A stretch of 64,000 nucleotides of DNA from Cupriavidus sp. D384 (lineage in GTDB: Bacteria; Pseudomonadota; Gammaproteobacteria; Burkholderiales; Burkholderiaceae). A model generated the notes under the pieces. That model had not been told where the DNA came from, made no database searches, and worked only from the letters and a program-made list of their open reading frames with translations. Of the stretch, positions 55,789 to 64,000 are shown in pieces. Numbering within the stretch: position 1 is the stretch's first letter; each line of letters starts with the position of its first letter. The position numbers and the translations under genes were made by a program. Location: contig NZ_BBQI01000073.1 of the NCBI RefSeq assembly GCF_001652915.1, forward strand, positions 1 to 64,000, written 5' to 3'.

Positions 55789-56559
55789 ATGCCAGAGCGC
55801 CCCGAGCCCACCAAATCCCCGGCGATGAACGTCAAGACCGCCCTGCGGGTCATCGAGATCATCGAGACCTTTGCGCGCGAGCGGCGGGCGTTGTCGCTGT
55901 CGGAACTGGCGCGCCTGCTGGCCGTGCCGGCATCGAGCTGCCTGGCCCTGATCCGCACGCTGACTTCGCTGGGCTATCTGTATGAGACAGCACGGCGCCA
56001 GGGCTACTACCCCACCGGGCGGCTGCTGGCAATGGCCCAGCAGATTGCCCGGCACGATCCCGTGCTGGACCGTGTGCACGGCACCATGAGCGAACTGCGC
56101 GACGCCACTGGCGAAACCATCGTCATCGGCAAGCTGCACGAGGGAACGGCCGTGGTCTACCTGGATGTGCTCGAATCCCCGCACGCCATTCGCTATATCG
56201 CCACGGCCGGCGAACGGCGCGAACTGCACGCCAACTCCATCGGCAAGGCCTTGCTGGCGGCGATGGACGATGGCGAACGGGCTGCGCTGCTGCCCCGGCT
56301 GGCGTTCCAGGGCTTCACGCCCCGCACGCTGACCACGCCCGAGACGCTCGAAGCCGACCTGCGCCAGTCGCGCGAGCGCGGCGCCTACGTCAATCTCAGC
56401 GAATCGATGCCCGATGTGGGCGCGCTGGCGTGGCCGGTGCGGCTTTCAGGCGAGTGCTATGCGATTTCGATTGCGGGGCCCGTCTACCGGATCGAACCGC
56501 ATCTGGAGCGCTACGCCGCCATCCTGCGCGCCGCCTGCGCCTCGCTGGAAAAGACCTGA
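55789..56559 (+). CDS. IclR-family transcriptional regulator
   Basis: 256 residues from ATG 55789 (ATG 55825, MNVK, is an alternative). Winged helix-turn-helix RALSLSELARLLAVPASSCLALIRTLTSLGYLYE, then the IclR effector domain (GETIVIGKLHEGTAVVYLDVLES, HANSIGKALLAAM, ALAWPVR...ISIAGPVYR). Its 3' end meets the aryl-polyene operon head-on, 22 bp away. Whether it controls that operon, the hip genes or a distant locus cannot be told from position. Confidence 0.9.
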   Translation: MPERPEPTKSPAMNVKTALRVIEIIETFARERRALSLSELARLLAVPASSCLALIRTLTSLGYLYETARRQGYYPTGRLLAMAQQIARHDPVLDRVHGTMSELRDATGETIVIGKLHEGTAVVYLDVLESPHAIRYIATAGERRELHANSIGKALLAAMDDGERAALLPRLAFQGFTPRTLTTPETLEADLRQSRERGAYVNLSESMPDVGALAWPVRLSGECYAISIAGPVYRIEPHLERYAAILRAACASLEKT

Positions 56560-56581
56560 GCGTCAGGGTCGCCCAGGCGGG

Positions 56582-57280
56582 TCAGTCGACGGTGGCCTGG
56601 GCGTGCAGCCGCCACCCTGTGACGTTCGGCAGGCCAAGGTCGTCCTCCAGGCCCGAAGCGGCGGCGAGCGCCAGGACGGCGTTCTTGCGTCGCCAGGTCA
56701 GCCCGTTGGCCTGCTCCAGCGGTGAGGGCACGGCCTCCACCACATTTCCCATCATGGTCTGGAACAGGTTGCCGCCGTGGCACTTGATCCACGCTTCCTT
56801 GAGCGTCCACAGCTGGAAGAACGCCAGCATGCGGGCTTCCTCGTCGCCATCGACCAGCAGTTCGGGCAGCGCAGCGCGCTCGGCCTCGGTGGTGGTGGCC
56901 TCGATCAGCGTAGCCAGGTGCTGGCGCGGCTGCAGTTCCTCGATATCGACCCCGACCGGCAGATCCGAGACCGCGCAGGCAAGGTGATCGCCCGAATGGG
57001 CAATCGAGACGAAAACCGGCGTACCCACCGCGCCGGCCGTATGGGTAGCCAGCGGCGGCGCGTCCTCGGCGGCGGACAGCGCCCATTCCGACGCATCGCC
57101 GCCGAACGTCACGGCCAGCAGCCGCCGCGCCAGCCAGCGGCCCGCCGCGAACTGCTCGGCCCGCTGCTGGGCCCGCATGGCGGCCAGCCGCGCCAGTTCC
57201 TCGGCCGACATCCAGCGGCTGACAGGTGGCGCCATGGCGGCAAAGGCCATGACCGATCCGGTACGCAGGGCAATCGGCAT
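56582..57280 (-). CDS. 4'-phosphopantetheinyl transferase (Sfp-like)
   Basis: 232 residues. Sfp/AcpT motifs: FVSIAHSGDHLACAVS (first motif), VGVDIEE (Mg2+-binding Asp/Glu) and FFQLWTLKEAWIKCHGG (W/FxxKEAxxK). It transfers the phosphopantetheine arm of CoA to acyl carrier proteins, presumably the ACPs of the aryl-polyene pathway, which lie off the right edge. Last gene of the operon, 3 bp after the upstream ketosynthase stop. Equivalent to ApeB. Confidence 0.9.
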   Translation of the reverse strand: MPIALRTGSVMAFAAMAPPVSRWMSAEELARLAAMRAQQRAEQFAAGRWLARRLLAVTFGGDASEWALSAAEDAPPLATHTAGAVGTPVFVSIAHSGDHLACAVSDLPVGVDIEELQPRQHLATLIEATTTEAERAALPELLVDGDEEARMLAFFQLWTLKEAWIKCHGGNLFQTMMGNVVEAVPSPLEQANGLTWRRKNAVLALAAASGLEDDLGLPNVTGWRLHAQATVD

Positions 57281-57283
57281 GGT

Positions 57284-58525
57284 TCAGTGGAGACCCGGTT
57301 CGGGCCAGCGGCGAAAGATCAGCGACGTGTTGATGCCGCCGAACGCGAAATTGTTGCTCATCACATGATCGGTATCGATCCGGCGCCCGTCCCCGGCGAT
57401 GTGGTCCAGCGGCGCGCAGCGCGGATCAGGCTGATCCAGATTAAGCGTAGGCGCAAACCAGCCGTCGCGCATCATCTCGATGCTCATCCATGCCTCCAGC
57501 GCCCCGCAGGCGCCCAGCGTGTGTCCCAGGTAGCTTTTCAGCGAACTGATCGGCACCTGCGCGCCAAATACGGCATGGGTGGCCTGGGCCTCGGCCAGAT
57601 CGCCCTGCTCCGTGGCCGTGCCATGCGCATTCAGGTAGCCAATCTGCGATGGCTGCAGCCCCGCGTCGTGCAGTGCCATGCGCATGGCCTGCGCCATCGT
57701 TTCGGGCTGGGCCTGCGTGACATGGTTGCCGTCGCTATTGGTGCCGTAGCCAACCACCTCGGCCAGGATGCGCGCGCCCCGCGCCTGGGCATGCTCAAGC
57801 GCTTCAAGCACCAGCGTGCCGGCGCCCTCGCCCAGCACCAGGCCGTCGCGCGCCGCATCGAACGGGCGCGGCGTGGCTTCGGGCTCGTCATTGCGGGTGC
57901 TGGCCGCGAACAGGGTATCGAATACCGCGGCTTCGGTGGCGTCGAGCTCTTCCGCGCCGCCCGCCAGCATGGCCACCTGGCGGCCCGTGGCGATGGTCTC
58001 GAAGGCGTAGCCGATGCCGTGGCTGCCCGACGTGCAGGCGCTTGACGTGGTCAGAATCCGCCCGGTCACCCCAAAGAAAAGCCCGATATTGACGGCCGTG
58101 GTGTGGGCCATCATGCGGATGTAGGTCGTGGCGTTGACGCCCTCGGTGGTGCGGTCGCTCATCATCCGCGCGAAATCCTGCGCAGCCGATGGTGTGCCGG
58201 TCGACGATCCGTACGCCACGCCCATCTGCCCTCCGGTCACCAGCGGATGGCCGGTCAGGCCGGCATCGGCCAAGGCAGCCTCGCTGGCGAGCACCGCCAT
58301 CTGCGACACCCGGCCCATCGTACGCATGACCTTGCGCGTGTAGTGCGGCGGCAGCGTGAACGGCGGCACTGGCGCGCCAAGCTGGGTGTTCAGGCCGCGA
58401 ATACCGGCCCAGGCGTCCATGCGCACGACGGCGTTGCGGCCACGGGCCAGGTTACGGCGCACCGTCTCCCAGTCGTTGCCCAGCGCGCTGACGGCGCCCA
58501 TGCCCGTCACAACCACCCGCTTCAT
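57284..58525 (-). CDS. Beta-ketoacyl-ACP synthase of the aryl-polyene cluster (ApeR-like)
   Basis: 413 residues, FabF fold. Catalytic Cys in TTSSACTSGSHGIGYA, His in NAHGTATEQGD and His in KSYLGHTLGACGA; ends NNFAFGGINTSLIF. All three catalytic residues are present, so it should condense malonyl-ACP with the growing chain. Its ATG overlaps the ketoreductase stop by 4 bp. In the KS-DH-KR-KS order it sits at the apeR place. Confidence 0.92.
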   Translation of the reverse strand: MKRVVVTGMGAVSALGNDWETVRRNLARGRNAVVRMDAWAGIRGLNTQLGAPVPPFTLPPHYTRKVMRTMGRVSQMAVLASEAALADAGLTGHPLVTGGQMGVAYGSSTGTPSAAQDFARMMSDRTTEGVNATTYIRMMAHTTAVNIGLFFGVTGRILTTSSACTSGSHGIGYAFETIATGRQVAMLAGGAEELDATEAAVFDTLFAASTRNDEPEATPRPFDAARDGLVLGEGAGTLVLEALEHAQARGARILAEVVGYGTNSDGNHVTQAQPETMAQAMRMALHDAGLQPSQIGYLNAHGTATEQGDLAEAQATHAVFGAQVPISSLKSYLGHTLGACGALEAWMSIEMMRDGWFAPTLNLDQPDPRCAPLDHIAGDGRRIDTDHVMSNNFAFGGINTSLIFRRWPEPGLH

Positions 58526-59253
58526 CCGAACATGCCTCCGTTGACCGATATCACCTGCCGCGTAATGTAACCGGCATCGGCCGACAGCAGGAAGGCAACT
58601 GTTGCAGCTACCTCATCCGGGGTACCCAGGCGGCGCGATGGGATGATCTTCAGCGCTTCCTCGCGCACGTGGGGTTCGACCATCTCGGTATCGATCAGCC
58701 CCGGCGCCACGCAATTGACCGTGATCTGGCGCTTCGCCAGCTCGATCGCCAGCGCCTTGGTGGCGCCGATAATGCCCGCCTTGGCCGCGCTGTAGTTGGT
58801 CTGGCCGCGATTGCCGACGATGCCCGACACCGACGACAGCGTGACGATGCGCCCCGGCCGGCGGCGCTGCACCATCGGCATCACCACGGGATTGAGCACG
58901 TTGTAGAAGGCGTCCAGGTTGGTATGCACCACCTCGTCCCATTCCTCGCCGGTCATGGCCGGGAAGGCGGCATCGCGCGCCAGGCCGGCATTGCAGACCA
59001 CCCCGTAGTAGCAGCCATGCTGGTCGATGTCGGCCAGCAGCGCATCGGCCGTGGCCTGGCGCTGGCTCACGTCGAAGGCCAGCACACGCGCATTGCGGCC
59101 GAACGCGCGCACGGCGTCGGCCACGGATTCGGCTTCGGCGCGGCTGGCACGACAATGCACGACCACGTCAAAGCCATCGCGCGCCAGGCGCAAGGCAATG
59201 GCGCGGCCGATGCCACGCGACGCGCCCGTCACGAGCACGGTCTGGTTCGTCAT
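58522..59253 (-). CDS. 3-oxoacyl-ACP reductase of the aryl-polyene cluster (ApeQ-like)
   Basis: 243 residues, FabG-type SDR. TGASRGIG (residues 9-16), VCNAGLARDAAF, SSVSGIVGNRGQTNYSAAKAG (Ser, Tyr and Lys of the active site) and NCVAPGLIDTEM. It reduces the 3-keto group in each polyene elongation round with NADPH. It overlaps both neighbours by 4 bp. The apeQ position supports the pathway assignment. Confidence 0.93.
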   Translation of the reverse strand: MTNQTVLVTGASRGIGRAIALRLARDGFDVVVHCRASRAEAESVADAVRAFGRNARVLAFDVSQRQATADALLADIDQHGCYYGVVCNAGLARDAAFPAMTGEEWDEVVHTNLDAFYNVLNPVVMPMVQRRRPGRIVTLSSVSGIVGNRGQTNYSAAKAGIIGATKALAIELAKRQITVNCVAPGLIDTEMVEPHVREEALKIIPSRRLGTPDEVAATVAFLLSADAGYITRQVISVNGGMFG

Positions 59254-59747
59254 GTCTGCTGTCCTTCGAGGAAGGCCCGCGCATCGGCAGGCACAAATAC
59301 GGAAACCGTGGCGCGGGCGACTTCCCTGCCATCCTGCGCCAACGTACAGGCAAACATCGACAGGCCACCTTCGGCCGCCACGTCACCCGCCATCTCAAGC
59401 TGCACGCGGATCGTCAGCACGCTGCCGGCCGCAAACGCCGGCACATCGCTCACGTAGCGCCGCGTGCCCAGCAGGAATCCCGGCACCGGACCCAGCCCGG
59501 CTTCGCGCGCCCGCATGCCGGCCCAGGCGGCAATGGTCTGGGCCATGTACTCCACGCCGATCCACGCCGGCATGCCGGCATCGTCCACGAAAAGCTGCGT
59601 CGGCCGCACCGTGGCCCGTGCCAGGCCATGCATGGCATCGGCCTCCAGCAACTCGTCGATCAGGCGCATGGCACCCGCGTGGGGCACCAGTTCGCCGACC
59701 GGCGGCAGCGGGTTGCGTGCAGTCGATAACGGATCGGCGGCAGGCAT
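59250..59747 (-). CDS. Hotdog-fold 3-hydroxyacyl-ACP dehydratase (ApeP-like)
   Basis: 165 residues from ATG 59747, which is 2 bp after the preceding ketosynthase stop; longer open frame upstream lies inside that gene and is not real. FabA/FabZ-like hotdog: LVPHAGAMRLIDELLEAD (active His region), then AWIGVEYMAQTIAAWAGMRARE (helix with Glu), and GFLLGTRRYVSDVP. It dehydrates 3-hydroxyacyl-ACP to the trans-2 double bond that builds the conjugated chain. Position matches apeP. Confidence 0.9.
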   Translation of the reverse strand: MPAADPLSTARNPLPPVGELVPHAGAMRLIDELLEADAMHGLARATVRPTQLFVDDAGMPAWIGVEYMAQTIAAWAGMRAREAGLGPVPGFLLGTRRYVSDVPAFAAGSVLTIRVQLEMAGDVAAEGGLSMFACTLAQDGREVARATVSVFVPADARAFLEGQQT

Positions 59748-59749
59748 CT

Positions 59750-60940
59750 TTAGCCCTCGCTCATGACCAGCACGCAATTGCTGCCGCCAAAGGCGAACGA
59801 ATTGCTCATGGCGTGGCGCACCGGGCGGCCCAGCGACTCGTTGGCGCCCACCACGTGCAGCGGTGCAATATCGGGATCGAGCGCGCCGTCCCACCAATGC
59901 GCGGGCAGCCGGCCCTTCGGGTTGCCAGCCAGCGTCAGGTACAGCAGCGCGGCCTCGACGGCCCCGGCCGCGCCCAGCGTATGGCCGGTCTGCGGCTTGG
60001 TCGAACTGACCGGTATGTCCGCGCCGAACAGGTCCGCCACAGCGCGCGTCTCCATGGTGTCGTTCTGCTCGGTGGCCGTGCCATGCAGGTTCAGGTAGTC
60101 GATATCGCCCGGCTGCAGCCTCGCGCGGGCCAGCGCCAGTTGCATGGCCGCCCGGGCACCGGCACCGCTCGGGTCGGGCGCGGAAATATGATGGGCATCG
60201 CCGGTCTCGCCCCAGCCGCTCAGCCGTACCGGCCCGGGCTCGCGCGACATCAGGAACAGTGCCGCCCCTTCGCCCAGGTTGATGCCTTGCCGGTGAACCG
60301 AAAGCGGATTGCAGCGCGTGGCACTGACGGCTTCCAGCGCGCGGAATCCGGCAATCGTGAACGTGCAGAGCGTATCCACGCCACCGGCCACGGCGACGTC
60401 GGCCACGCCCATTTCCAGCAACCGTGCGGCTGCGCTCAGCGACTTCGCGCTGGATGAACACGCCGTGGAAATCGTATAGGCCGGCCCGGCCGTGCCAAGC
60501 CGGCGCGCCAGGTAGCGTGCCGGCGAATCGAGTTCCTGCTGGCTGTAGTGGAATCCCGTGGGAAACGCACCGGTCGCGGCACGCGCGCGCACGGCCAGTT
60601 CACCCTCATGGATGCCAGACGTGCTGGTACCTAGCACGATGGCGACGCGCGTCGGCCCCACCCGTGCGATGGCCGCATCGACAGCAGCGCGCAATGGCGC
60701 CAGCGCGCGCTCCAGCACCGCGTTGTTGCGGCTGGCCTGCGACGGCGGCGTATCGGGCGGCAGGTCCGAGACATCGACCGCTTCGGCCAGCACGCCAAGG
60801 TGCAGCGCCGTGCCCGGCGTATAGCGATCGGTGCTGGCGCCGCCAGAGGGGCCGTCAGTGCGCCAGAGCGCGGCCCGCACGGCATCGTTGCCGCTGCCCA
60901 GCGCGCACAGCACGTTCATGTCGTGCAGGTACACCGTCAT
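59750..60940 (-). CDS. Beta-ketoacyl-ACP synthase of the aryl-polyene cluster (ApeO-like)
   Basis: 396 residues. Cys in ISTACSSSAKSLSAA, His in NLHGTATEQND, His in KPQTGHTLGAAGA; ends SNSFAFGGSNCVLV. A complete thiolase-fold condensing enzyme, in the apeO position. Known ApeO works as a heterodimer with a chain-length-factor-like partner (ApeC), which would lie outside the window. It overlaps the lipoprotein stop by 4 bp. Confidence 0.92.
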   Translation of the reverse strand: MTVYLHDMNVLCALGSGNDAVRAALWRTDGPSGGASTDRYTPGTALHLGVLAEAVDVSDLPPDTPPSQASRNNAVLERALAPLRAAVDAAIARVGPTRVAIVLGTSTSGIHEGELAVRARAATGAFPTGFHYSQQELDSPARYLARRLGTAGPAYTISTACSSSAKSLSAAARLLEMGVADVAVAGGVDTLCTFTIAGFRALEAVSATRCNPLSVHRQGINLGEGAALFLMSREPGPVRLSGWGETGDAHHISAPDPSGAGARAAMQLALARARLQPGDIDYLNLHGTATEQNDTMETRAVADLFGADIPVSSTKPQTGHTLGAAGAVEAALLYLTLAGNPKGRLPAHWWDGALDPDIAPLHVVGANESLGRPVRHAMSNSFAFGGSNCVLVMSEG

Positions 60941-61539
60941 CTCGCACTCCCGTTGTCGCGCAAGGTACGAATGGTCAGCCGATAGCCATCACGCCGCTGG
61001 GTGAACAGCGTGGTGGCGGCATCGGGATACCGGATCTCCGCCACCACCTCGGCGCCAGCACGCAACTGGCGCATGCCGCCGGTGGCATCGATCCGCCATC
61101 CCGCAGGCAGCGCGGCCTGGATCGCGGCCACCGGCCAGAGCGACAACTGCATATCGCTCAGGATACGCTCGGGCTTCAGTTCGGGCGGCGCCCACGGCGA
61201 CCGCGTCACCCGCAGGTCGTGGCCGTCCCAGTCGATACGCGCCAGCACCTGGTTGCCAGCCATGGCGGCCAGACGCGTATGCGCCGCATCGGCCTCCAGC
61301 AGCGCCAGCATGTCGCGCGTCTGCTCGCCCTGCGGCGACGGGTATTGCACCGTGATCTGCTGCTCCAGGCTCAGTGTACGGCCCAGTGACGCTGGCGACA
61401 GCCGCAGCAGCGGCGCTTGCGCCGGATTCGGCCGTTCCGCGGCATTGGGCGCCCCGGTCGTCGCGCAGCCGGCCATGCCCGCAGCCAGCACGCACGCGGC
61501 CATCAGCGAGACGAGGGAGACCGGTATCAGGCGCCGCAA
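60937..61539 (-). CDS. DUF3261 outer-membrane-type lipoprotein
   Basis: Likely 200 residues from TTG 61539 (GGAG 5 bases upstream), which supplies the basic MRR start of a lipoprotein signal; ATG 61503 would leave a poor signal. Lipobox MAGC (Cys about 25). The mature part carries DUF3261 traits (LSLEQQITVQYPSPQG, DMLALLEADAAHTRLAAMAG, ILSDMQLSLWPVAAIQAALP). Such lipoproteins recur in aryl-polyene clusters with LolA-like proteins and an MMPL exporter, probably helping pigment lipids reach the outer membrane. Confidence 0.84.
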   Translation of the reverse strand: MRRLIPVSLVSLMAACVLAAGMAGCATTGAPNAAERPNPAQAPLLRLSPASLGRTLSLEQQITVQYPSPQGEQTRDMLALLEADAAHTRLAAMAGNQVLARIDWDGHDLRVTRSPWAPPELKPERILSDMQLSLWPVAAIQAALPAGWRIDATGGMRQLRAGAEVVAEIRYPDAATTLFTQRRDGYRLTIRTLRDNGSAR

Positions 61540-62756
61540 AGCTGCTCCACGACGCCAAGGCGCCGCCGCGCATCGGCCACGAACGGGTTGGACGTATCCC
61601 AGGCATAACCGGCCAGGATCGACGAGATCATGCCCCGGATCTCGGCAGGCGAGTCGGGATGGAACAGCACGCGTTGGAAGCGGCCTTCGTACCACGCCTC
61701 GACAAACACGCGGAAACAGTCGACGCCCGCCTTCAGCGGCTTTGCGAAGTCCGCTTCCCAGTCAACCGTCTCGCCGGTCAGCTGGCGCGCCAGGCAGTCG
61801 GCTGCCAGGCTGGCCGACTTGAACGCGATGGTCACGCCCGACGAGAACACCGGGTCCAGGAACTCGCCTGCGTTGCCAAGCAGCGCATAGCCATTGCCCC
61901 ACAGCGAACTGACGTTGGCCGCGTAGCCGGCGATCTGGCGCGCCGGGGTATCCCACTGCGCGTCCTTGAGCAGCCCCGCCAGCCCCGGGTCTTCATTGAC
62001 CAGCGCACGCAGCTTCGTCATCTCGTCGCCCTCGTACCGGTCAAGGAATGCCTTCTCGGCCACCACCCCGAGCGAGCAGCGGCCATTGGAGAACGGGATC
62101 GTCCAGTACCAGACATCGTCATGCTCGGGGTGCACGCCGACACGGATCTTGTTGCGGTCGAACGTGCCGGCCGGAATGCCGTCGGCCACGTGCGTGAAGA
62201 TGGCCGCGCGCACCGGGAAGTTCGACGGCGATTCCAGCTTCAGCAGCCGGGGCAGGATGCGCCCGAAGCCCGAAGCGTCGAGCAGGAATCTGGCCTGCAC
62301 GGCATAGCTTTCGCCGTCTTCGCCACGCACGGTCACCACCGGCTGCGCGCCGCCGACGTCCACCGCCTCCACCACATGGCGGAAGCGCACTTCGGCGCCC
62401 TGCTTCTGCGCCTCACGGATCAGCACGTCGTCGAAATGCGCGCGTTGCACCTGGTAAGTGGTGCCCCAGCCAGGCGAAAACTTCTCGCGAAAGTCGAAGT
62501 CGGTATAGCGGTCGCCGCGTGCGAACGCCGCGCCGTTCTTGTACTGGAAGCCCGCCTCCACCACGGCCTGCAGCATGCCAGCCTCCTCGATATAGGCCAT
62601 GCTCTGCGGCAGCAGGCTTTCGCCGATCGAAAAGCGCGGGAACGTTTCCTTTTCCAGCACCAGCACGCCGATACCGCGCCGGCGCAACAGCCCGGCGGCC
62701 ACGGAGCCGGCCGGACCCGCCCCCACGATCACGACTTCGGCTTGTTCGGTCCTCAT
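61527..62756 (-). CDS. FAD-dependent oxidoreductase, halogenase-like, of the aryl-polyene cluster
   Basis: 409 residues. N-terminal dinucleotide-binding VGAGPAGSVAAGLLR (GxGxxG), an acidic LVLEKETFPRFSIGESLLP typical of the tryptophan-halogenase/geranylgeranyl-reductase group, and DDVWYWTIPFSNGR near residue 215, which fits the WxWxIP signature of flavin halogenases. GNAGEFLDPVFSSGV closes the FAD site. It may oxidise or halogenate the aryl head, or reduce chain bonds; sequence does not decide. Overlaps the DUF3261 start. Confidence 0.86.
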   Translation of the reverse strand: MRTEQAEVVIVGAGPAGSVAAGLLRRRGIGVLVLEKETFPRFSIGESLLPQSMAYIEEAGMLQAVVEAGFQYKNGAAFARGDRYTDFDFREKFSPGWGTTYQVQRAHFDDVLIREAQKQGAEVRFRHVVEAVDVGGAQPVVTVRGEDGESYAVQARFLLDASGFGRILPRLLKLESPSNFPVRAAIFTHVADGIPAGTFDRNKIRVGVHPEHDDVWYWTIPFSNGRCSLGVVAEKAFLDRYEGDEMTKLRALVNEDPGLAGLLKDAQWDTPARQIAGYAANVSSLWGNGYALLGNAGEFLDPVFSSGVTIAFKSASLAADCLARQLTGETVDWEADFAKPLKAGVDCFRVFVEAWYEGRFQRVLFHPDSPAEIRGMISSILAGYAWDTSNPFVADARRRLGVVEQLCGA

Positions 62757-62781
62757 TAATATTTCTCCTTGTGTCCCGCGC

Positions 62782-64000
62782 CTATCTGGCGGCGGGCCTG
62801 AACCATGGCGACAGCACCCAGACCGCGCCCACGCCCGACAGCATCGTCATGCCGAACGCATGCAGCGCCGGCGTGGACGATAGCGCGAGCAGCCCGAACG
62901 CCAGCAGCGTGCTGGCGGCGCCGAGCACGATGGCCGTCCATGACACGCCGTCGCCGGGATGCTCGAGCAGAAAGATGCCGTAGTCGACGCCAACGCCCAG
63001 CAGCAGCGCCAGCGCCAAAATCGAGAACAGCTGCAGCGGCACCTGCAGCCAGCCGAGCACGGCCACGCTGAACGCCGCCGCCAGCAGCGTCGGGACCAGC
63101 GCGCGCCAGCCCGACAGCCCGTAGCGCCATGCCAGCAGCAGGCCCACCACGCCCGCGCCGGCCAGCAGCAGCCAGCTCATCAGCACGCGGTAGTGATGCA
63201 GCAGCGACGAAAAATCGGCCACGCGATCCACCCATTCCGCGCCGGGCACCTGGCGCACCGTGGCGGCGATGGCCGGAATCTCCGCCGCATTGTCGAGGCC
63301 GCGCAGCAGCATCACGCTGGCGTAGCCGTGGCCCTCGCGGTCCAGCCACAGATGACGCAGGGTGTCGGACACCGGATGGGTCAGCCACGCCTGCAGGGTC
63401 AGCCCAGCGCCGGCGGGCGCGGCGGGTGGCGCGGCAATCGTGCCGCCCAGCGCCCTGGCCACGCGCTCGCGCACCGCCGCCTCCTGGCGGTCGGCCAGCG
63501 CTGCATCGGCGCGCTGGCGGGCCGCCGAAGGCACCCAGTCGGAAATCGCCACGAAACCGCCAAATGCATGACGATCCCGCGTGCCAGCCAGGCTGGCCTT
63601 GACTGCTTCTTCGCGTGCCAGCACTTCATCGGGCGTGGCACCCCGCACCAGCACGAACTGTGCGGGGCTGGGCGTGCCCAGCAGCCGGCCGATGGTGCGT
63701 TGCGCCTCGATCAGCGCCGGCGGCGAACTCTGGAGCTGCCGCACGTCGTCGACCACGCGCACCTGCCACACGCCACCGGCAATGAACAGCCCCAGCAGGC
63801 CCAACGCCATCCAGGTACGGCGATCATTGTGCACCTGCGGCCAGCGCGCCAGGCTTTCGGCCAGCCATGTCGACAGCCGGGTCTGGCGCGGCGTGCCGCG
63901 GTCGAGCAGCGGAAACCAGAACGCCACCGTCAGGAAGGCCCCGGTCAGCCCCACCGCCGAGAACAGCGCCATCTGCCGCAAGCCGGGGAATGGCGCGATG
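62782..64000 (-). CDS. MMPL/RND-type exporter of the aryl-polyene cluster, 5' part outside the window
   Basis: The frame stays open to base 64000, so only the C-terminal 405 codons or so are present. Membrane helices surround a soluble loop with QSSPPALIEAQRTIGRLLGTPSPAQFVLVRG, and the second helix bundle shows ALALLLGVGVDYGIFLLEHPGD, the RND/MMPL helix-4-like GxxxDY motif. Such pumps carry the acylated aryl-polyene across the inner membrane. First gene visible of the operon; 25 bp separate it from the flavoprotein gene. Confidence 0.88.
   Translation of the reverse strand, partial: IAPFPGLRQMALFSAVGLTGAFLTVAFWFPLLDRGTPRQTRLSTWLAESLARWPQVHNDRRTWMALGLLGLFIAGGVWQVRVVDDVRQLQSSPPALIEAQRTIGRLLGTPSPAQFVLVRGATPDEVLAREEAVKASLAGTRDRHAFGGFVAISDWVPSAARQRADAALADRQEAAVRERVARALGGTIAAPPAAPAGAGLTLQAWLTHPVSDTLRHLWLDREGHGYASVMLLRGLDNAAEIPAIAATVRQVPGAEWVDRVADFSSLLHHYRVLMSWLLLAGAGVVGLLLAWRYGLSGWRALVPTLLAAAFSVAVLGWLQVPLQLFSILALALLLGVGVDYGIFLLEHPGDGVSWTAIVLGAASTLLAFGLLALSSTPALHAFGMTMLSGVGAVWVLSPWFRPAAR

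Overview
The window is a GC-rich stretch with the gene content and codon use of a betaproteobacterium of the family Burkholderiaceae, most like Cupriavidus/Ralstonia: paired heavy-metal RND and copper loci, several Bug-type (tripartite tricarboxylate) solute receptors, a hopanoid cyclase, an H-NS-like fragment protein and an aryl-polyene cluster. I saw no rRNA, tRNA, CRISPR array, transposase or phage gene. The mix is typical of a secondary chromosome or an accessory region.

Left third (1-20 kb), metals: an arnD lipid A gene; a Zn/Cd/Pb P-type ATPase (cadA) with a MerR-type promoter, divergent from czcI-czcC-czcB-czcA (Co/Zn/Cd efflux across both membranes); a VOC protein; a heavy-metal response regulator/sensor kinase pair; and, divergent from that pair, a copper cluster of a His-rich secreted protein, a small His-rich protein, a TolC-like lipoprotein, a two-domain multicopper oxidase and a CusF-like chaperone. 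An H-NS-like protein, a small secreted repeat protein and an MHYT-GGDEF-EAL regulator follow. The czcI promoter and the copper promoter share an 11-base word, suggesting a common regulator.

Middle (20-41 kb), catabolism: a seven-gene minus-strand operon encodes a stand-alone carboxyltransferase, a single-chain biotin carboxylase/BCCP/carboxyltransferase, a tandem CoA-transferase, two Bug receptors, a cupin and an acyl-CoA dehydrogenase. A near-consensus sigma-54 promoter precedes it, and a divergent sigma-54 activator gene (PAS-AAA-Fis) sits next to it, so the system is probably a substrate-induced acyl-CoA pathway. Then come a zinc alcohol dehydrogenase, an MFS carrier, an AEC-family carrier, a DUF1653 protein, a short-chain dehydrogenase and a chemoreceptor.

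Right half (41-56 kb), envelope and regulation: a TetR gene translationally coupled to squalene-hopene cyclase, a hemerythrin-like protein, the RNA helicase DbpA, a large autotransporter, an oxalate/formate-type MFS carrier with a long palindrome-rich leader region, a Fur-controlled promoter driving a truncated FecI-like sigma factor and a DUF4198 gene, an alpha/beta hydrolase and a hipBA module whose promoter carries four operators at exact 27-bp intervals. Two intrinsic terminators with no matching gene (44.4 and 51.1 kb) suggest unannotated small RNAs.

Right edge (56-64 kb): an IclR regulator converges on a tightly overlapping minus-strand operon: MMPL exporter (cut by the window edge), FAD oxidoreductase, DUF3261 lipoprotein, ketosynthase, hotdog dehydratase, ketoreductase, second ketosynthase and phosphopantetheinyl transferase. 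The KS-DH-KR-KS order is that of apeO-P-Q-R, so this is the distal half of an aryl-polyene (xanthomonadin/flexirubin-like pigment) cluster.
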